64,000 bases of DNA from Staphylococcus sp. IVB6214 (GTDB lineage Bacteria > Bacillota > Bacilli > Staphylococcales > Staphylococcaceae): positions 1,798,001-1,862,000 of the forward strand of contig NZ_CP094723.1 of the NCBI RefSeq assembly GCF_025558585.1, read 5' to 3'. Made by a program: the position numbers and the translations under genes. Position 1 is the first letter of the stretch, and the number at the start of each line of letters is the position of its first letter. Below, one piece after another: positions 1-10,274 of the stretch. Under the pieces are notes generated by a model. It was not told the origin of the DNA. It saw nothing but the letters and a program-made list of their open reading frames with translations, and made no database searches.

Positions 1-34
1 CTGGAATTTGTTCCAAAATACTTGTATAAGCCAT
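1..34 (-). CDS. Start of an unidentified gene running off the left edge
   Basis: On the minus strand an ATG at 34 is preceded by a GGGGGG ribosome binding site (40-45) with a 5-nt spacer and opens M-A-Y-T-S-I-L-E-Q-I-P before the window ends. Only eleven codons are visible, so no function can be given. It lies downstream of the RND gene in the same direction, separated by a hairpin. Confidence 0.4.
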   Translation of the reverse strand, partial: MAYTSILEQIP

Positions 35-54
35 ATAATCCCCCCGTATGTAAT

Positions 55-88
55 GAGAAGCTGAGACACACTTATGCCTCAGCTTCTC
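55..88. terminator. Hairpin between RND gene and the left-edge gene
   Basis: Perfect 11-bp stem GAGAAGCTGAG (55-65) / CTCAGCTTCTC (78-88). It is not followed by a clear T-run on either strand, so termination is inferred only from its position downstream of the RND gene. Confidence 0.5.
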
Positions 89-135
89 TATCTCATGTTT
101 CGAGATTTTATAATATTTTTATCTTACAGAAGGAA

Positions 136-3100
136 TTAACCCACGTCAATGTTTTCAGACTTTTTCGTCAATCTATTTTTAATCGTAAAAATAACTTCAT
201 AAATGACGGGTACAACAACTAACGTTAACAGTGTTGATGACAATAAGCCACCGATAACAGTTGCGGCTAAGCCTTTAGAGATAAGTACTGAACTATCTTG
301 CCCGAACAACATCGGTAAGAGTGCACCGATTGTCGCAATTGCTGTCATTAAAATCGGACGGATTCTCGTTCCACCCGCTTCTAATAACGCTTCTTTCATC
401 GGCATTCCCATTGCCTCATTATTGATGACACGGTCAATTAAGACGATGGCATTCGTCACAACGATACCAATTAACATCAGCATACCAATCATACTAGGAA
501 CAGATAATGTTTCCCCTGTTGCAATAAGCGCTAATACAACACCGATAATGGTATATGGAAGTGAGAAGAGAATCGTAAATGGCGCAAGCCCCCCTTTAAA
601 TGTCAATACTAGAACGAGATAGACGATCATTATCGCTGCAAGCATCGCGAGACCTAATTGTGTGAAGGCAGACTCAATATCTTCATTTGTACCACCCATT
701 GACGTTTTTACATCATCTGGTTGTTCAATCTTATTCAATACATTCATTACATCTTGAGAAACAGCACCTACATCATCATTCGTAATTTTACCGGTTACTG
801 TTGTAGAATAGTCACCACTTTGTTTGATGAGTTTATTCGGCGTTGTGGTCTTCTCAAGTGTTGCGATATCACTCAGCGTGAGAAATTCACCAGTCGCAGA
901 TGGTAGTGGTGTCTCTTCCAGTTTTTGCTGTGTCCATTGCGTTTCTTTTTCTTGCTTCACGACAACGTCATACGTTTGTTCTGCATCTTTCACTTTTGTC
1001 ACAGTGGTGTCGGGTACATTCTCGTTTAACATCATCGCTAGCTGTCCAGCTGTAATGCCATATTCTCCGGCTTTCTTAGAATCAACCTTCACCCTAAACT
1101 GCTCATATGTTTTCGCCAAGTCAGATTTGACGTTTGTTAAGCCGTTCAATTTCTTCATTTCTTTCTCAACTTTATCAACTGTTCCTTCAATGCGCTCTGG
1201 TGAAGGGCCTGTCACTTGAACCGTCACTTCATTGGATGTTGCGCCAGTACTCATATCTAAGTTTTTCCAATCACCTGGATGTTTATATGTCGTGATGTGA
1301 TCCAACACACGTTGGGGTTCTTCGTCAAACTTAGGCGTCTTCGAATCATACTGAACCATTAACGCCATGCTGTTCGTACTGCCCGTTGGGTCGACTGGAG
1401 AAGCGCCTCCAACAGAATATTGTACATTGTCCACATACTTATTCTTTTGTAAGTATCGTTCCACATCTTCAGCATGCTTCAGTACGTTTTCTTCTGTTTC
1501 ACCCGGCTTTGGTGAATACGTTAGTGCCATAAACTTATCTTCACCTGTTGAGATAAAGCTTGTACCTACTTTCATCACACCTAACCCGATACTTCCAGCG
1601 AGTAATAGTGTACTGACAATCATCACAATCCACTTGTGATCCAAACTCCAACTTAAGATGCGTTTATAGTAACGACTGACCGCACCCACGTGTTCCGTCT
1701 TTTTGCTTGGAAGACCACGCTTGAAGAAAACAGATCCTAGGACTGGCACAATTGTAATCGACACTAATAATGACGCTAATAAGCTAAACGTCACAGCATA
1801 AGCAAACGGACGGAACATTTCTCCGACCATCCCTGTAACAAAGGCGAGTGGCGCAAAAACAACAATGGTTACAATCGTTGACGACATAATCGGAATGAAC
1901 ACTTCTTTTGTCGCAGAAACGATCAGTGCATCTCCTGACAAACGCTCATCTGACCTTGTCAGTCGTCGGTAAATATTTTCAATAACAACGATGGAGTCGT
2001 CAATGACACGACCGATAGCAACGGTTAAAGCTCCTAACGTTAGAATATTTAGAGATACGTCTGTTAATTTCAAGGCAATCATTGCGATTAGGATTGACAA
2101 TGGAATTGACACAACTGAAATAGCTGTCATACGGAAGTTGCGTAAAAACAACATGATGACAATGACAGCAACGATAGAACCGATTAATGCTTTTTCAATC
2201 ATTGTATTTAACGCATCTTGAATCGGTTTCGCTGTATCCATAATTTGAATAGATTTCAAGTCAGGATGTTGCTTTACAAAACGATCAATAGCCTTATCAA
2301 CTTCTTTTGCGACAGCAACAGTATTGGCATCTTGTGCTTTAATCACTTGAATGTCAACTGCATCCTTGCCGTTCGTACGAGATATCGATGCGCGTTCATT
2401 TACCAATGATACTTTGGCAACATCTTTTAGTGTCACAGTTGTTGGTTGTGCGTTGTTACCTTGTGATGACTGACTTGAAGGTGAAGGGCTTTGTCCTTCT
2501 TCTCCTTGCTGTGCAATCGATAATGGGATATCCATATTTTCCAAAGCCTCTACTGAAGCGAATTGTCCATCGATCACAATCGATTTTTCAGTATCACCAA
2601 ATTGGAACAATCCTAATGGTACTTCTTTAGTTGCCGCTTCGATATAATCGATAACTTGTTTTTGATTGAGACCAACAGCCCCTAACTTTTTATCATCAAA
2701 TTCAACATTCACTTGTCGACTCGTTTGACCGTTGACAGTTGCACGTTGAACTCCATCGATTTCTTGAAGCTTTGGAATCAAATTGTTTTCGACATCTTTC
2801 GTACTCTGTTCGATATCATTTTTTTCGTGCAGGATAGAATACGCAACGACTGGGAATGCGTACAGTGAATTACGTTGAATTTCTGGCTTTTCAACGCCTT
2901 CTTCAAACTCCAATTTTTTTAATACTTTATCTATCTCTTGCTCTGCACGATCCATATCTGTCTGTTCATTAAAGTTAACTGTTATCAACGATGCATTAGC
3001 GAGAGATTCTGTTTTAACACTTGATACATCCGACATACCACGTACTGCTTCGTCTATCGGATCACTCACTTCTTTCATCACCGTTTCAGGTGTGGCACCG

Positions 3101-3261
3101 GGCATTGCTGTTGTGATTGTTAACATAGGTGGTTCTGTATCTGGCAAGAGCTCTAACTTCATCTTATAACTTGCAAAAACACCACCTAATATGACAAGCA
3201 ATACCATCAATGTAATGGCAAATTTATTAGATAATGAAAAATCTATTAACTTTTTAACCAC
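136..3261 (-). CDS. RND-family multidrug efflux transporter (AcrB/SwrC type)
   Basis: Inner-membrane proton-driven exporter of the RND (HAE1/AcrB) superfamily, 1041 aa, normal for the family. Visible: N-terminal membrane segment at about 13-31, a large extracytoplasmic domain to about 345, a run of membrane segments from about 350 containing the RND motif DDSIVVIENI (around 415; paired Asp as in AcrB), a second extracytoplasmic domain and a second membrane bundle to the C-terminus. A Ser/Gln-rich low-complexity insert lies near residues 250-270. The start is a GTG behind AGGAGG. Gram-positive members such as Bacillus SwrC export lipopeptides or detergents; the substrate here is unknown. It lies just downstream of femX, as in S. 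aureus, but a terminator separates them. Confidence 0.93.
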   Translation of the reverse strand: MVKKLIDFSLSNKFAITLMVLLVILGGVFASYKMKLELLPDTEPPMLTITTAMPGATPETVMKEVSDPIDEAVRGMSDVSSVKTESLANASLITVNFNEQTDMDRAEQEIDKVLKKLEFEEGVEKPEIQRNSLYAFPVVAYSILHEKNDIEQSTKDVENNLIPKLQEIDGVQRATVNGQTSRQVNVEFDDKKLGAVGLNQKQVIDYIEAATKEVPLGLFQFGDTEKSIVIDGQFASVEALENMDIPLSIAQQGEEGQSPSPSSQSSQGNNAQPTTVTLKDVAKVSLVNERASISRTNGKDAVDIQVIKAQDANTVAVAKEVDKAIDRFVKQHPDLKSIQIMDTAKPIQDALNTMIEKALIGSIVAVIVIMLFLRNFRMTAISVVSIPLSILIAMIALKLTDVSLNILTLGALTVAIGRVIDDSIVVIENIYRRLTRSDERLSGDALIVSATKEVFIPIMSSTIVTIVVFAPLAFVTGMVGEMFRPFAYAVTFSLLASLLVSITIVPVLGSVFFKRGLPSKKTEHVGAVSRYYKRILSWSLDHKWIVMIVSTLLLAGSIGLGVMKVGTSFISTGEDKFMALTYSPKPGETEENVLKHAEDVERYLQKNKYVDNVQYSVGGASPVDPTGSTNSMALMVQYDSKTPKFDEEPQRVLDHITTYKHPGDWKNLDMSTGATSNEVTVQVTGPSPERIEGTVDKVEKEMKKLNGLTNVKSDLAKTYEQFRVKVDSKKAGEYGITAGQLAMMLNENVPDTTVTKVKDAEQTYDVVVKQEKETQWTQQKLEETPLPSATGEFLTLSDIATLEKTTTPNKLIKQSGDYSTTVTGKITNDDVGAVSQDVMNVLNKIEQPDDVKTSMGGTNEDIESAFTQLGLAMLAAIMIVYLVLVLTFKGGLAPFTILFSLPYTIIGVVLALIATGETLSVPSMIGMLMLIGIVVTNAIVLIDRVINNEAMGMPMKEALLEAGGTRIRPILMTAIATIGALLPMLFGQDSSVLISKGLAATVIGGLLSSTLLTLVVVPVIYEVIFTIKNRLTKKSENIDVG

Positions 3262-3340
3262 GTGTGCTTACGCCTCCTATTTTATGTTTTATACAACATT
3301 TTACATTGTACTTTTTTTATCGATATTAAGCTACAAAAAA

Positions 3341-3385
3341 GTCCATCTCATATTTGTTCTTTCGTAGATTCAATATGAGATGGAC
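3341..3385 (-). terminator. Terminator of femX
   Basis: Inverted repeat GTCCATCTCATATT / AATATGAGATGGAC followed on the minus strand by TTTTTT. It sits just after the femX stop codon. Confidence 0.85.
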
Positions 3386-3398
3386 ACATTTTAGTCGA

Positions 3399-4658
3399 TT
3401 ACTTTTTGCGTGCTTTCATCTGACGTACGACTTTAATTTTTAATTGCGTCAACTGTGGTTTAAATTGCTCGATCATGCGATATAGGATTGGGTTTAGTAC
3501 ATAGTCGAATTCTCCAATTTTTTCGCTTAAATATGTTCCCCACAAACGTTTAAACTCCCATAAACCATAGTGGTCAGAATCTTTATCTGGTGCGTTGTCT
3601 GTACCACCAAAATCATACGTTGTTGCACCTTTATCACGTGCATATTTCATCATCGCAATTTGCATATGATGATTTGGCATAAATTTACGATACTGATTAG
3701 AAGAGGCACCGTATAAATAGTATGCCTTCTTGCCACAAAACATCAGTAATGCCCCTGATAAATAAAGGCCTTCTGGATGTTTCTCAGCAAGTGTTTCCAT
3801 CTCAGCAATTGCTTCTTTCTTTTTCGATAACTGTAACTGTACATCTTTTAACTTATTGCGTACTTTTTTGTTTTCTTGATTTTTCCCTAATAAAGCCGTC
3901 TCTTCTGCTTTCAGCTGTTCTGCTTCATTATTCAACACATCGAGTACATGTTTTGGGTCCAGCTTAACAAGAAATAGTTCAGCATCTCCGTCTGGATGAA
4001 GCGCATCATAAATCGTTTCGAAATATGAAACATCACGTGTTAAGAAGCCGTCACGTTCGCCTGTCTCTTTCATCAAGTCAGCAAAAATGCCCAATTGCTC
4101 ACGTCCAGCAATTTCAACGGTCGTCCCTCTTTTCATTGAGGCACGGACTTTAGTACGATTATTCGTTTGAAAACTTTTAATCAATTCCCCATCCGACTTA
4201 TCAATTGGTGTAATCATCGTCATTCGTGGTTGAATATAGTCCTTAGATAAACCATCCTTAAATCCTTTATGCTTAAAGCCTAACGTTTTCAAATCTTGAA
4301 CCGTCGTCATCCCTTGCTCAACCTCTACGTCTGGATCAATTTTAATCGTATAGGCTTTCTCTTGTTTAGCTATTTTGATTGCTTCCGCCAACAATGTTTT
4401 CACAGCAAGTTGATTGTTATAGTCGACAACAAACCCTCTCGACGCATAGCACAGTGTAAAAGGTGTGCGTGGAATCTTTTTGAATAATAATTGTGCAACA
4501 CCTTGCACCTCACCATTTTCGCCGACAGCAATGCGTTTCGTATACCAACCTGTCAATTTTTTCGTTTCGCCCCATTGTGTTAACTGTAATAAGTCGCCAT
4601 TAGGATGCGCCTTAACAAACGCATCGTGCGCTTGATCGGTAATATTCATCAATTTCAT
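3399..4658 (-). CDS. femX: FemX (FmhB), lipid II:glycine glycyltransferase
   Basis: Cytoplasmic enzyme that adds the first glycine of the pentaglycine bridge to the lysine of lipid II, using glycyl-tRNA. It is essential in S. aureus. The 419 aa match the FemABX family length. Two GNAT-like halves are separated by a helical arm rich in Lys/Glu/Gln (about 245-295) that reads as the coiled coil typical of the family. The C-terminal half carries the conserved FGGTDNAP-type loop (about 350). Start ATG follows AAGGAG. Position beside the RND pump matches S. aureus, which supports FemX rather than FemA or FemB. Confidence 0.93.
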   Translation of the reverse strand: MKLMNITDQAHDAFVKAHPNGDLLQLTQWGETKKLTGWYTKRIAVGENGEVQGVAQLLFKKIPRTPFTLCYASRGFVVDYNNQLAVKTLLAEAIKIAKQEKAYTIKIDPDVEVEQGMTTVQDLKTLGFKHKGFKDGLSKDYIQPRMTMITPIDKSDGELIKSFQTNNRTKVRASMKRGTTVEIAGREQLGIFADLMKETGERDGFLTRDVSYFETIYDALHPDGDAELFLVKLDPKHVLDVLNNEAEQLKAEETALLGKNQENKKVRNKLKDVQLQLSKKKEAIAEMETLAEKHPEGLYLSGALLMFCGKKAYYLYGASSNQYRKFMPNHHMQIAMMKYARDKGATTYDFGGTDNAPDKDSDHYGLWEFKRLWGTYLSEKIGEFDYVLNPILYRMIEQFKPQLTQLKIKVVRQMKARKK

Positions 4659-4690
4659 GATTTAAAGCTCCTTTGGTTTTTTCTTTCTTT

Positions 4691-5458
4691 TTATCTCTCT
4701 TCAGGTTTGAAATGATAGCTTGCGCCACGTGTTCGAATTAATATCGGTGCCTGAATCGTCCGATCAATAAAATGAATCCCTTCGATACGGTCATCTTTAC
4801 CCTCTACGATTTTAAATTTAACTTTTTTAGCCGGACTCTCAAGAATTGTATACTTGTTAGACTTCTCAACAATATCCATATCAAACCATTTCTGCCAATT
4901 CTCAGTCATTGTTTGACGTTGATGTGAGTGAAACTCAATCATATCAATACCTAAGTGTGTTTGAAAAGTATCTCTCAAATCCGCTTCTCGATCTTCATCA
5001 GATTTATCCCACTGAATGAAAAATGGCATCATCACATCAAAATGATGATCATTCACATATAACAGTTGCCAATGAATTTCATGTCCTTTTTTATTTTGAC
5101 GCGTCATTTTGACAGGACCTACAACTTCAAGTCCACGTGCCAAAAAGTCTTCTTTTAGCTGATGAATATCATGTGTTCTAAAACATATCTTTTTAAAACC
5201 TTGCTTGTAACCATTCTGAATGATAGACGTCGCAAATGAATATTTTCCTTCTTGCGTTTTTGATTGATGTTTCATTTTACCTTGATCAAAAATATCTAAT
5301 AGTTCAATATAACTTAAGTTAATGTGAATCAGTCGATTGAACGTACCCAGATTTTCGTGGCGACCACCTTTCTGAATCTCTAAGTATTTCCCAGGAAATT
5401 CAAAGTGTTCTAAACCGTCTATGTAATGAATCATGTGATCAAACTCGATATCGACCAT
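4691..5458 (-). CDS. VOC/glyoxalase-like domain protein
   Basis: 255-aa soluble protein of the vicinal-oxygen-chelate fold (Glyoxalase_3-like). It opens with FDHMIHYIDGL, the usual first VOC strand with a potential metal-ligand His, and has a second module with IHWQLLY. The substrate is unknown. The start is set at the ATG of MVDIEFDH because AGGAG lies 7 nt upstream; an in-frame GTG five codons earlier overlaps that ribosome binding site and is unlikely. It stands alone upstream of femX on the same strand with a 32-nt gap, so they could be cotranscribed. Confidence 0.75.
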   Translation of the reverse strand: MVDIEFDHMIHYIDGLEHFEFPGKYLEIQKGGRHENLGTFNRLIHINLSYIELLDIFDQGKMKHQSKTQEGKYSFATSIIQNGYKQGFKKICFRTHDIHQLKEDFLARGLEVVGPVKMTRQNKKGHEIHWQLLYVNDHHFDVMMPFFIQWDKSDEDREADLRDTFQTHLGIDMIEFHSHQRQTMTENWQKWFDMDIVEKSNKYTILESPAKKVKFKIVEGKDDRIEGIHFIDRTIQAPILIRTRGASYHFKPEER

Positions 5459-5570
5459 CTCATCACTCCTCACGCCATTGTTTTGTTTCTATTCTAACAA
5501 AAATTGTTGACTATCGCTTGATTCAATATGATAATTTCAGTTTTATTTTCATATAAATCGCTAAAACAAA

Positions 5571-5617
5571 GATGCACCTTGCAAGATAGAACAATCTATC
5601 TTCATACAAAGTGCATC
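5571..5617 (-). terminator. Terminator of the moeA-moaA operon
   Basis: Stem GATGCACCTTG / CAAAGTGCATC around a second small hairpin (AAGATAGA / TCTATCTT), followed on the minus strand by TTTGTTTT. It lies immediately past the moaA stop. Confidence 0.8.
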
Positions 5618-5623
5618 CAAAGA

Positions 5624-6646
5624 TTAACCACCAATATAGTTCATATTGATTTTCTTTTTGCGTCTATTTTTCACAGTCTGTTCTGTGCGTTCATCAGAAT
5701 AACGGTCAGTTCGAATATTCCATAAACCTTTTAATGTGTCTTTGACAGATTCATCTGAAGCATCACTTCTCAACAGATTCCTGACATCAAAACCTTCAGC
5801 AGTACTGAACAAACAGCCGTAAAACTTACCATCAGAAGACAACCGTGCTCTCGTACAAGTTGAACAGAATGATTCTGAAACACTCGTAATCAAACCAAAC
5901 TTAGATTTAGCGCCAACGTGACGATAATACTTCGCTACTTCACCATAGTATCGTGGTGCAACAGGTTCTATATCAAAGGCTTTTTGTATCATTGCTAGCA
6001 TTTCATCTTTTGTTACTACTTTACTGAAATCCCAGCCGTTGTCGTTACCAACATCCATAAATTCAATAAAACGTATCGTGACGTCTCTATCTTTGAAGAA
6101 GGCAATCATTGGTACAATCTGATCATCATTGACTCCTTTTTGAACTACAACGTTCACCTTCACTTCAAAACCAAGTTGTACCGCATAGTCTATCTGATCG
6201 ATAATGGTCGACGCTTTAATATTACGATTATTTATAGATTGGAAGAGCTCATCATCAATTGCATCCAAACTCACATTGATACGACGTAATCCTGCATCAT
6301 ACAGTTTTTGTCCATGTTTTTTTAATAACAATCCATTCGTCGTTAATCCGATATCTTCAATACCTTCAATCTCATTGATTTGTGCAATTAATTGGTCCAA
6401 ATCACGTCTTAACAATGGCTCTCCACCCGTGATTCTCACCTTTTTCACACCCAGTTCCGCATAAATGCGTGTGACACGGACCATCTCTTCAAATGTCAGC
6501 AATTCATTTTTAGGCAAAAATGCGTAGTCATCACCGAAGATTTCTTTAGGCATGCAGTAATCACAGCGGAAGTTACAGCGATCTGTAACGGAAATGCGCA
6601 AATCACGTATCGGTCGACCTAATTTATCTAATATTTGTTCTGTCAT
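5624..6646 (-). CDS. moaA: GTP 3',8-cyclase MoaA
   Basis: Radical SAM enzyme that, with MoaC, converts GTP to cyclic pyranopterin monophosphate in the first step of molybdenum cofactor synthesis. 340 aa. The N-terminal SAM-binding cluster motif is CNFRCDYC (about 24-31). The C-terminal cluster cysteines are in [18 protein letters not shown] (about 262-279), and the protein ends in the essential Gly-Gly. ATG is preceded by GGAGGG. Last gene of the six-gene moeA-mobB-moaE-moaD-mobA-moaA operon, 20 nt after mobA. Confidence 0.97.
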   Translation of the reverse strand: MTEQILDKLGRPIRDLRISVTDRCNFRCDYCMPKEIFGDDYAFLPKNELLTFEEMVRVTRIYAELGVKKVRITGGEPLLRRDLDQLIAQINEIEGIEDIGLTTNGLLLKKHGQKLYDAGLRRINVSLDAIDDELFQSINNRNIKASTIIDQIDYAVQLGFEVKVNVVVQKGVNDDQIVPMIAFFKDRDVTIRFIEFMDVGNDNGWDFSKVVTKDEMLAMIQKAFDIEPVAPRYYGEVAKYYRHVGAKSKFGLITSVSESFCSTCTRARLSSDGKFYGCLFSTAEGFDVRNLLRSDASDESVKDTLKGLWNIRTDRYSDERTEQTVKNRRKKKINMNYIGG

Positions 6647-6666
6647 CTTGCGCCCTCCTTCGCTTC

Positions 6667-7269
6667 TTATTCTGCCAATACTTCTTCTAACTTTTCCAAA
6701 TCACTCGGATAATTTACATTGTAGTACCAATATTTTGGACTATCAATCTCACTGACATCTAACCATTTAGATGATACTTGCTCGTAAACATGTTTCATAC
6801 TCAAATCATCTGATTGCAACACATCTTCAATGATTGGTTCAACACGGCGATGATAGAAGGCAATCGTCGGAATCGGATAGCCTTCTGAAGCAAAACCAGC
6901 AATATCGAGTTGTGATTCGATTAGGTTTGCAACCATAAATTGATACAAACAACTAATTGCTTTTTGGCTAACCAATGGCGTGTCAACAGAGATGACAAAG
7001 TAAAGGTCATCCTCATCCTGCTGCATCACACTATATATCCCCGCTAGCGGCCCCTTATCTTTTTGTGCTTCTTGATCAATAACTACCCGTACATCTTCAA
7101 ATTGTCCTGCTAACTGTGTATTACTACTGATAATAATCTCACTGAACATATTTGTTGATTGCAACGTCTGAACAAGTCGCTGATAAAACAACTCTCCTTG
7201 AATCGTTGCAAATGCTTTCGGGTTGCCAAAGCGTGTTGATTGACCGCCCGCTAATATAATTGCTTTCAT
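6667..7269 (-). CDS. mobA: Molybdenum cofactor guanylyltransferase MobA
   Basis: Attaches GMP from GTP to the molybdopterin cofactor. 200 aa with the nucleotidyltransferase N-terminus [15 protein letters not shown] (about 6-20), a variant of GGxSxRMGxxK with Phe for Met, and a following D-x-x-P loop (VDTPL, about 96). Ribosome binding is weak, GGAGG being about 14 nt from the ATG, so translation may partly depend on moaD just upstream (9-nt gap). A dinucleotide-cofactor step fits a cofactor used by the formate dehydrogenase in this window and by nitrate reductase. Confidence 0.92.
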   Translation of the reverse strand: MKAIILAGGQSTRFGNPKAFATIQGELFYQRLVQTLQSTNMFSEIIISSNTQLAGQFEDVRVVIDQEAQKDKGPLAGIYSVMQQDEDDLYFVISVDTPLVSQKAISCLYQFMVANLIESQLDIAGFASEGYPIPTIAFYHRRVEPIIEDVLQSDDLSMKHVYEQVSSKWLDVSEIDSPKYWYYNVNYPSDLEKLEEVLAE

Positions 7270-7278
7270 TGTTGTCGT

Positions 7279-7512
7279 TTAACCTCCACTAACCGGTGGA
7301 ATTAATGCAACAATATCATTCGGTCTGACAACCGCATCTTCTTGTACAAATTCTTCATTAATCGCCACTTGGAAAGACTTTCCTTGAATGACAGGGTAAG
7401 TCTCGTATAAATGTTTTTTTAATTCAGTCACACTGATTTCATAATCAAAATGAAATGTATCTTCCGCACGATCTAACTTCTCTTTTATCTCTGCAAAATA
7501 CAATATTTTCAC
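7279..7512 (-). CDS. moaD: Molybdopterin synthase sulfur carrier subunit MoaD
   Basis: 77-aa ubiquitin-fold sulfur carrier ending in the diagnostic Gly-Gly (IPPVSGG), which MoeB adenylates and which is then thiocarboxylated. Works with MoaE, whose gene is directly upstream and overlaps by 4 nt (ATGA), indicating translational coupling of the two subunits. Confidence 0.95.
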   Translation of the reverse strand: MKILYFAEIKEKLDRAEDTFHFDYEISVTELKKHLYETYPVIQGKSFQVAINEEFVQEDAVVRPNDIVALIPPVSGG

Positions 7513-7967
7513 GACTGATTATCTCCCTTCTTAACGGCATCTTCATGGTAACCGCGCTGATGTCCTTGCCATTCAGCACCATCTTCCCATATCTCTTTCT
7601 TCCAAATAGGTACCACTTCTTTAATACGCTCTATTGCATATTCATTTGCAGCATAGGCATCTTTTCGGTGTGGTGAAGAGACACTGATACATACCGCAAT
7701 GTCAGAGATTTCCAGTGCACCGATACGATGTACAATTGCTGTGACCGTTCCTGGCCAACGCTCACTTATTTCATCACCAATTTGTGCCAGCTTTTTCTCC
7801 GCCATTGGAACATACGCCTCATATTCAAGGTGTTCGGTACGAATCCCTTTTGTCCATTCTCGAACATGTCCTGTAAACACAACAACAGCACCTTGTTTTT
7901 CATTCAATGTCCACTGACGATATTGTTCAGGTTCAATCGGCGCAGTTGTCACTTCAAATTGTTTCAT
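7509..7967 (-). CDS. moaE: Molybdopterin synthase catalytic subunit MoaE
   Basis: Catalytic subunit that inserts two sulfurs into cyclic pyranopterin monophosphate to give molybdopterin. 152 aa, full length. Contains the family core GAVVVFTGHVRE (about 26-37), IGALEISDIAV and the C-terminal VPIWKKEIWEDG, whose lysines are catalytic in MoaE proteins. Overlaps mobB by 4 nt upstream and moaD by 4 nt downstream. Confidence 0.96.
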   Translation of the reverse strand: MKQFEVTTAPIEPEQYRQWTLNEKQGAVVVFTGHVREWTKGIRTEHLEYEAYVPMAEKKLAQIGDEISERWPGTVTAIVHRIGALEISDIAVCISVSSPHRKDAYAANEYAIERIKEVVPIWKKEIWEDGAEWQGHQRGYHEDAVKKGDNQS

Positions 7968-8449
7968 CTTATCTCTCCTTCACCTTCTCGGATCCATTGT
8001 TTCAGCCACTTATCGTAGTTTGTTTCATCGAATCCGTCTGACTGCCATTGCATCGAAAATTGTACATTTTCAAGTTGGCGCAACGCATCTAAATCTTCTT
8101 TATTTTTATAGACAATCACCTTAGGGTAAGTTGCCTTTTTATAGCCTTCAATCAAAATAATACTGTCGTCCATCGTAACACATTCAGCCAACAAAGTCTC
8201 AAGTGTTGGATAGTGATTGCGTTGAATCGTTTCAACATAATCATGTCCTTGAACGATACTCTGGTCGGCACCTGCTTCAAAATGACGCATGTGATCTACC
8301 GTTACGTCAGGCAATGTAATTTCTTCTCCTGCATGTCCATGATGCTTCACAGTCACTACCGAGTAACCCCATTGCTTTAACCGTTGAACTGTGTGGGTCA
8401 TTAATGTCGTTTTCCCACTATTTTTATAGCCAACGATTTGCAAAATCAT
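7964..8449 (-). CDS. mobB: Molybdopterin-guanine dinucleotide biosynthesis protein MobB
   Basis: 161-aa P-loop GTPase with Walker A GYKNSGKTTLM (about 7-17). MobB is an accessory GTP-binding partner of MobA and is not strictly essential in other bacteria. Start and stop both overlap neighbours by 4 nt (moeA upstream, moaE downstream), so it is firmly inside the operon. Confidence 0.92.
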   Translation of the reverse strand: MILQIVGYKNSGKTTLMTHTVQRLKQWGYSVVTVKHHGHAGEEITLPDVTVDHMRHFEAGADQSIVQGHDYVETIQRNHYPTLETLLAECVTMDDSIILIEGYKKATYPKVIVYKNKEDLDALRQLENVQFSMQWQSDGFDETNYDKWLKQWIREGEGEIR

Positions 8450-9705
8450 AAGTATAACTCCTGCTGGTATGTTTCTGGTGACGTCAATAGTACATCTACC
8501 GTATGCCCTACTTGATATCCTCTTGTACCACCAGGCAACATCATCATCCCGTTGCTATGCGCAATCGATACCACAGCCCCTGACTTGTTGAATCCTGATG
8601 GTTTGACAGTCATCTCTCTACCTGTCATTGTCACATCCGCACGAACAAAGCGTGTAAATGGATTCGCCTTCTTGAAATCAGCCATCAACGTTGCATGTAC
8701 AATTGCTGGGTAATAACGTGTCGCACCCATCATGTGATAAATTGCTGGTTTCGCAAATAATTCGAATCCTGAGTAACAAGCAGATGGATTACCAGAAAGT
8801 CCAAATAAATACTTCCCGTGAGCAACAGCAACTGTTGTGACACTACCTGGGCGCATCGCAACTTTATTGAACAACACTTCCGCTTCGAGTGCTCGATAAA
8901 TATCAGGCAGATAGTCAAAGTCACCGACTGAAACACCACCTGTTGTAATCACCATATCGTGTTTTTCAAGCGCTGACTTCACAACAGACAAGCTACTCTC
9001 ATAATCATCAATTTGTATACGATAGCGCTCTACTTGTACACCTTCCTTCTGTAACAATGCTGCAATCATTGGTCCATTTGAGTTTCTGATCTTGCCAGGT
9101 TCTAAATCATCTTCAACTTCTAGCAATTCGCTTCCCGTTGCAATAATAGCTGCCGTTGGTTTGCGAAAAACAGGGACTTCTGAATAGCCAAATGTTGCTA
9201 AAACTGCAACTGCTCCTGCATTGATGCGTTGTCCTTTGTGTAAAACAATATCACCCGTTGCTGTTTCTTCACCTTGAAGTGAGATGTTTTCCAAATGATC
9301 GAACGGTTTACGGAGAGTGAATCCATCTTCTGTCTCTACCGTTTGCTCAAGCATGACAACCGCATCTGCTCCTGCAGGGATTTGTGCCCCAGTCATGATG
9401 CGTACAGCTTGTCCGGGTTCTAATGTTTTGGCTGAAACAGTCCCTGCACCGATATGGTCAATCACTTGAAAGGCAATGCGATGGTCTTGACTTGCACCTT
9501 GTGAATCTTCACTACGGATTGCAAAACCATCATATGGGGACTTATCAAAGCGTGGGATATCATAGGTAGCAACGATATCTTCAGCAAGGATATACCCTTC
9601 ACAATCATACAAGCTGATACGTTCGGTTGACGTATAAATTTCTTGTTGTAGCACACGATGAATCGCTTCTTTTACTGGAATTGGATGTCTCTTTTCGACT
9701 GGCAT
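8446..9705 (-). CDS. moeA: Molybdopterin molybdenumtransferase MoeA
   Basis: Inserts molybdate into adenylated molybdopterin. 419 aa. Seen: the MoeA N-terminal DIPRFDKSPYDGFAIR (about 65-80), MTGAQIPAGADAVV (about 104-117), the molybdopterin-binding TGGVSVGDFDY (about 255) and LSGNPSACYSGFE (about 300). First gene of the minus-strand Moco operon, divergent from moaC, with AGGAGTG upstream of the ATG. Confidence 0.97.
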   Translation of the reverse strand: MPVEKRHPIPVKEAIHRVLQQEIYTSTERISLYDCEGYILAEDIVATYDIPRFDKSPYDGFAIRSEDSQGASQDHRIAFQVIDHIGAGTVSAKTLEPGQAVRIMTGAQIPAGADAVVMLEQTVETEDGFTLRKPFDHLENISLQGEETATGDIVLHKGQRINAGAVAVLATFGYSEVPVFRKPTAAIIATGSELLEVEDDLEPGKIRNSNGPMIAALLQKEGVQVERYRIQIDDYESSLSVVKSALEKHDMVITTGGVSVGDFDYLPDIYRALEAEVLFNKVAMRPGSVTTVAVAHGKYLFGLSGNPSACYSGFELFAKPAIYHMMGATRYYPAIVHATLMADFKKANPFTRFVRADVTMTGREMTVKPSGFNKSGAVVSIAHSNGMMMLPGGTRGYQVGHTVDVLLTSPETYQQELYL

Positions 9706-9774
9706 AACCCATTCACTCCTAACAATTTTTATAATTCATGCTATACTTACCTTGCATATTAAAGGAGGAATAAC

Positions 9775-10251
9775 ATGGCTGAATTTACTCATATCAATCA
9801 ACAAGGGAATGCTAAAATGGTAGACGTTTCTGACAAGTCTATCACCAAGAGAACGGCTATCGCGCGTTCAAGCATTACTGTTAATCATACGATTTATCAA
9901 CAAATCACAGAAAATACAAATAAAAAAGGCAATGTCCTTAATACCGCACAAATTGCTGGTATCATGGCAGCTAAAAATACTGCATCTATTATCCCGATGT
10001 GCCATCCACTGCCTATTTCAGGCGTTGATGTTACATTTGATTGGGACACTTCAGGCGAACAATTTGTCTTATATATCGAAACGACTGTCTCGACAACTGG
10101 ACGCACTGGTGTTGAAATGGAAGCCTTAACTGCTGCATCTGCCACAGCACTTACAATATACGACATGTGCAAAGCTGTTGATAAAGGGATGATTATCGGC
10201 GAAACATATCTTGTCAAAAAGACTGGCGGTAAGTCTGACTTCCAACGTTAG
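9775..10251 (+). CDS. moaC: Cyclic pyranopterin monophosphate synthase MoaC
   Basis: 158-aa enzyme acting after MoaA to complete cyclic pyranopterin monophosphate. Family signatures: [30 protein letters not shown] (about 60-77) and [11 protein letters not shown] (about 117), with Lys and His active-site residues present. A strong AAAGGAGGA ribosome binding site precedes ATG. It is the only Moco gene on the plus strand and shares a 69-bp divergent spacer with moeA; TATACT (9742-9747) is a plausible -10, but no good -35 is visible. Confidence 0.96.
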   Translation: MAEFTHINQQGNAKMVDVSDKSITKRTAIARSSITVNHTIYQQITENTNKKGNVLNTAQIAGIMAAKNTASIIPMCHPLPISGVDVTFDWDTSGEQFVLYIETTVSTTGRTGVEMEALTAASATALTIYDMCKAVDKGMIIGETYLVKKTGGKSDFQR

Positions 10252-10274
10252 TCAAATAGTTCCTATTAACTTCA

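Noticed and set aside
203..2630. Several open frames antisense to the RND transporter
   Set aside because: Shadows of a long coding gene; none has a ribosome binding site or known family.
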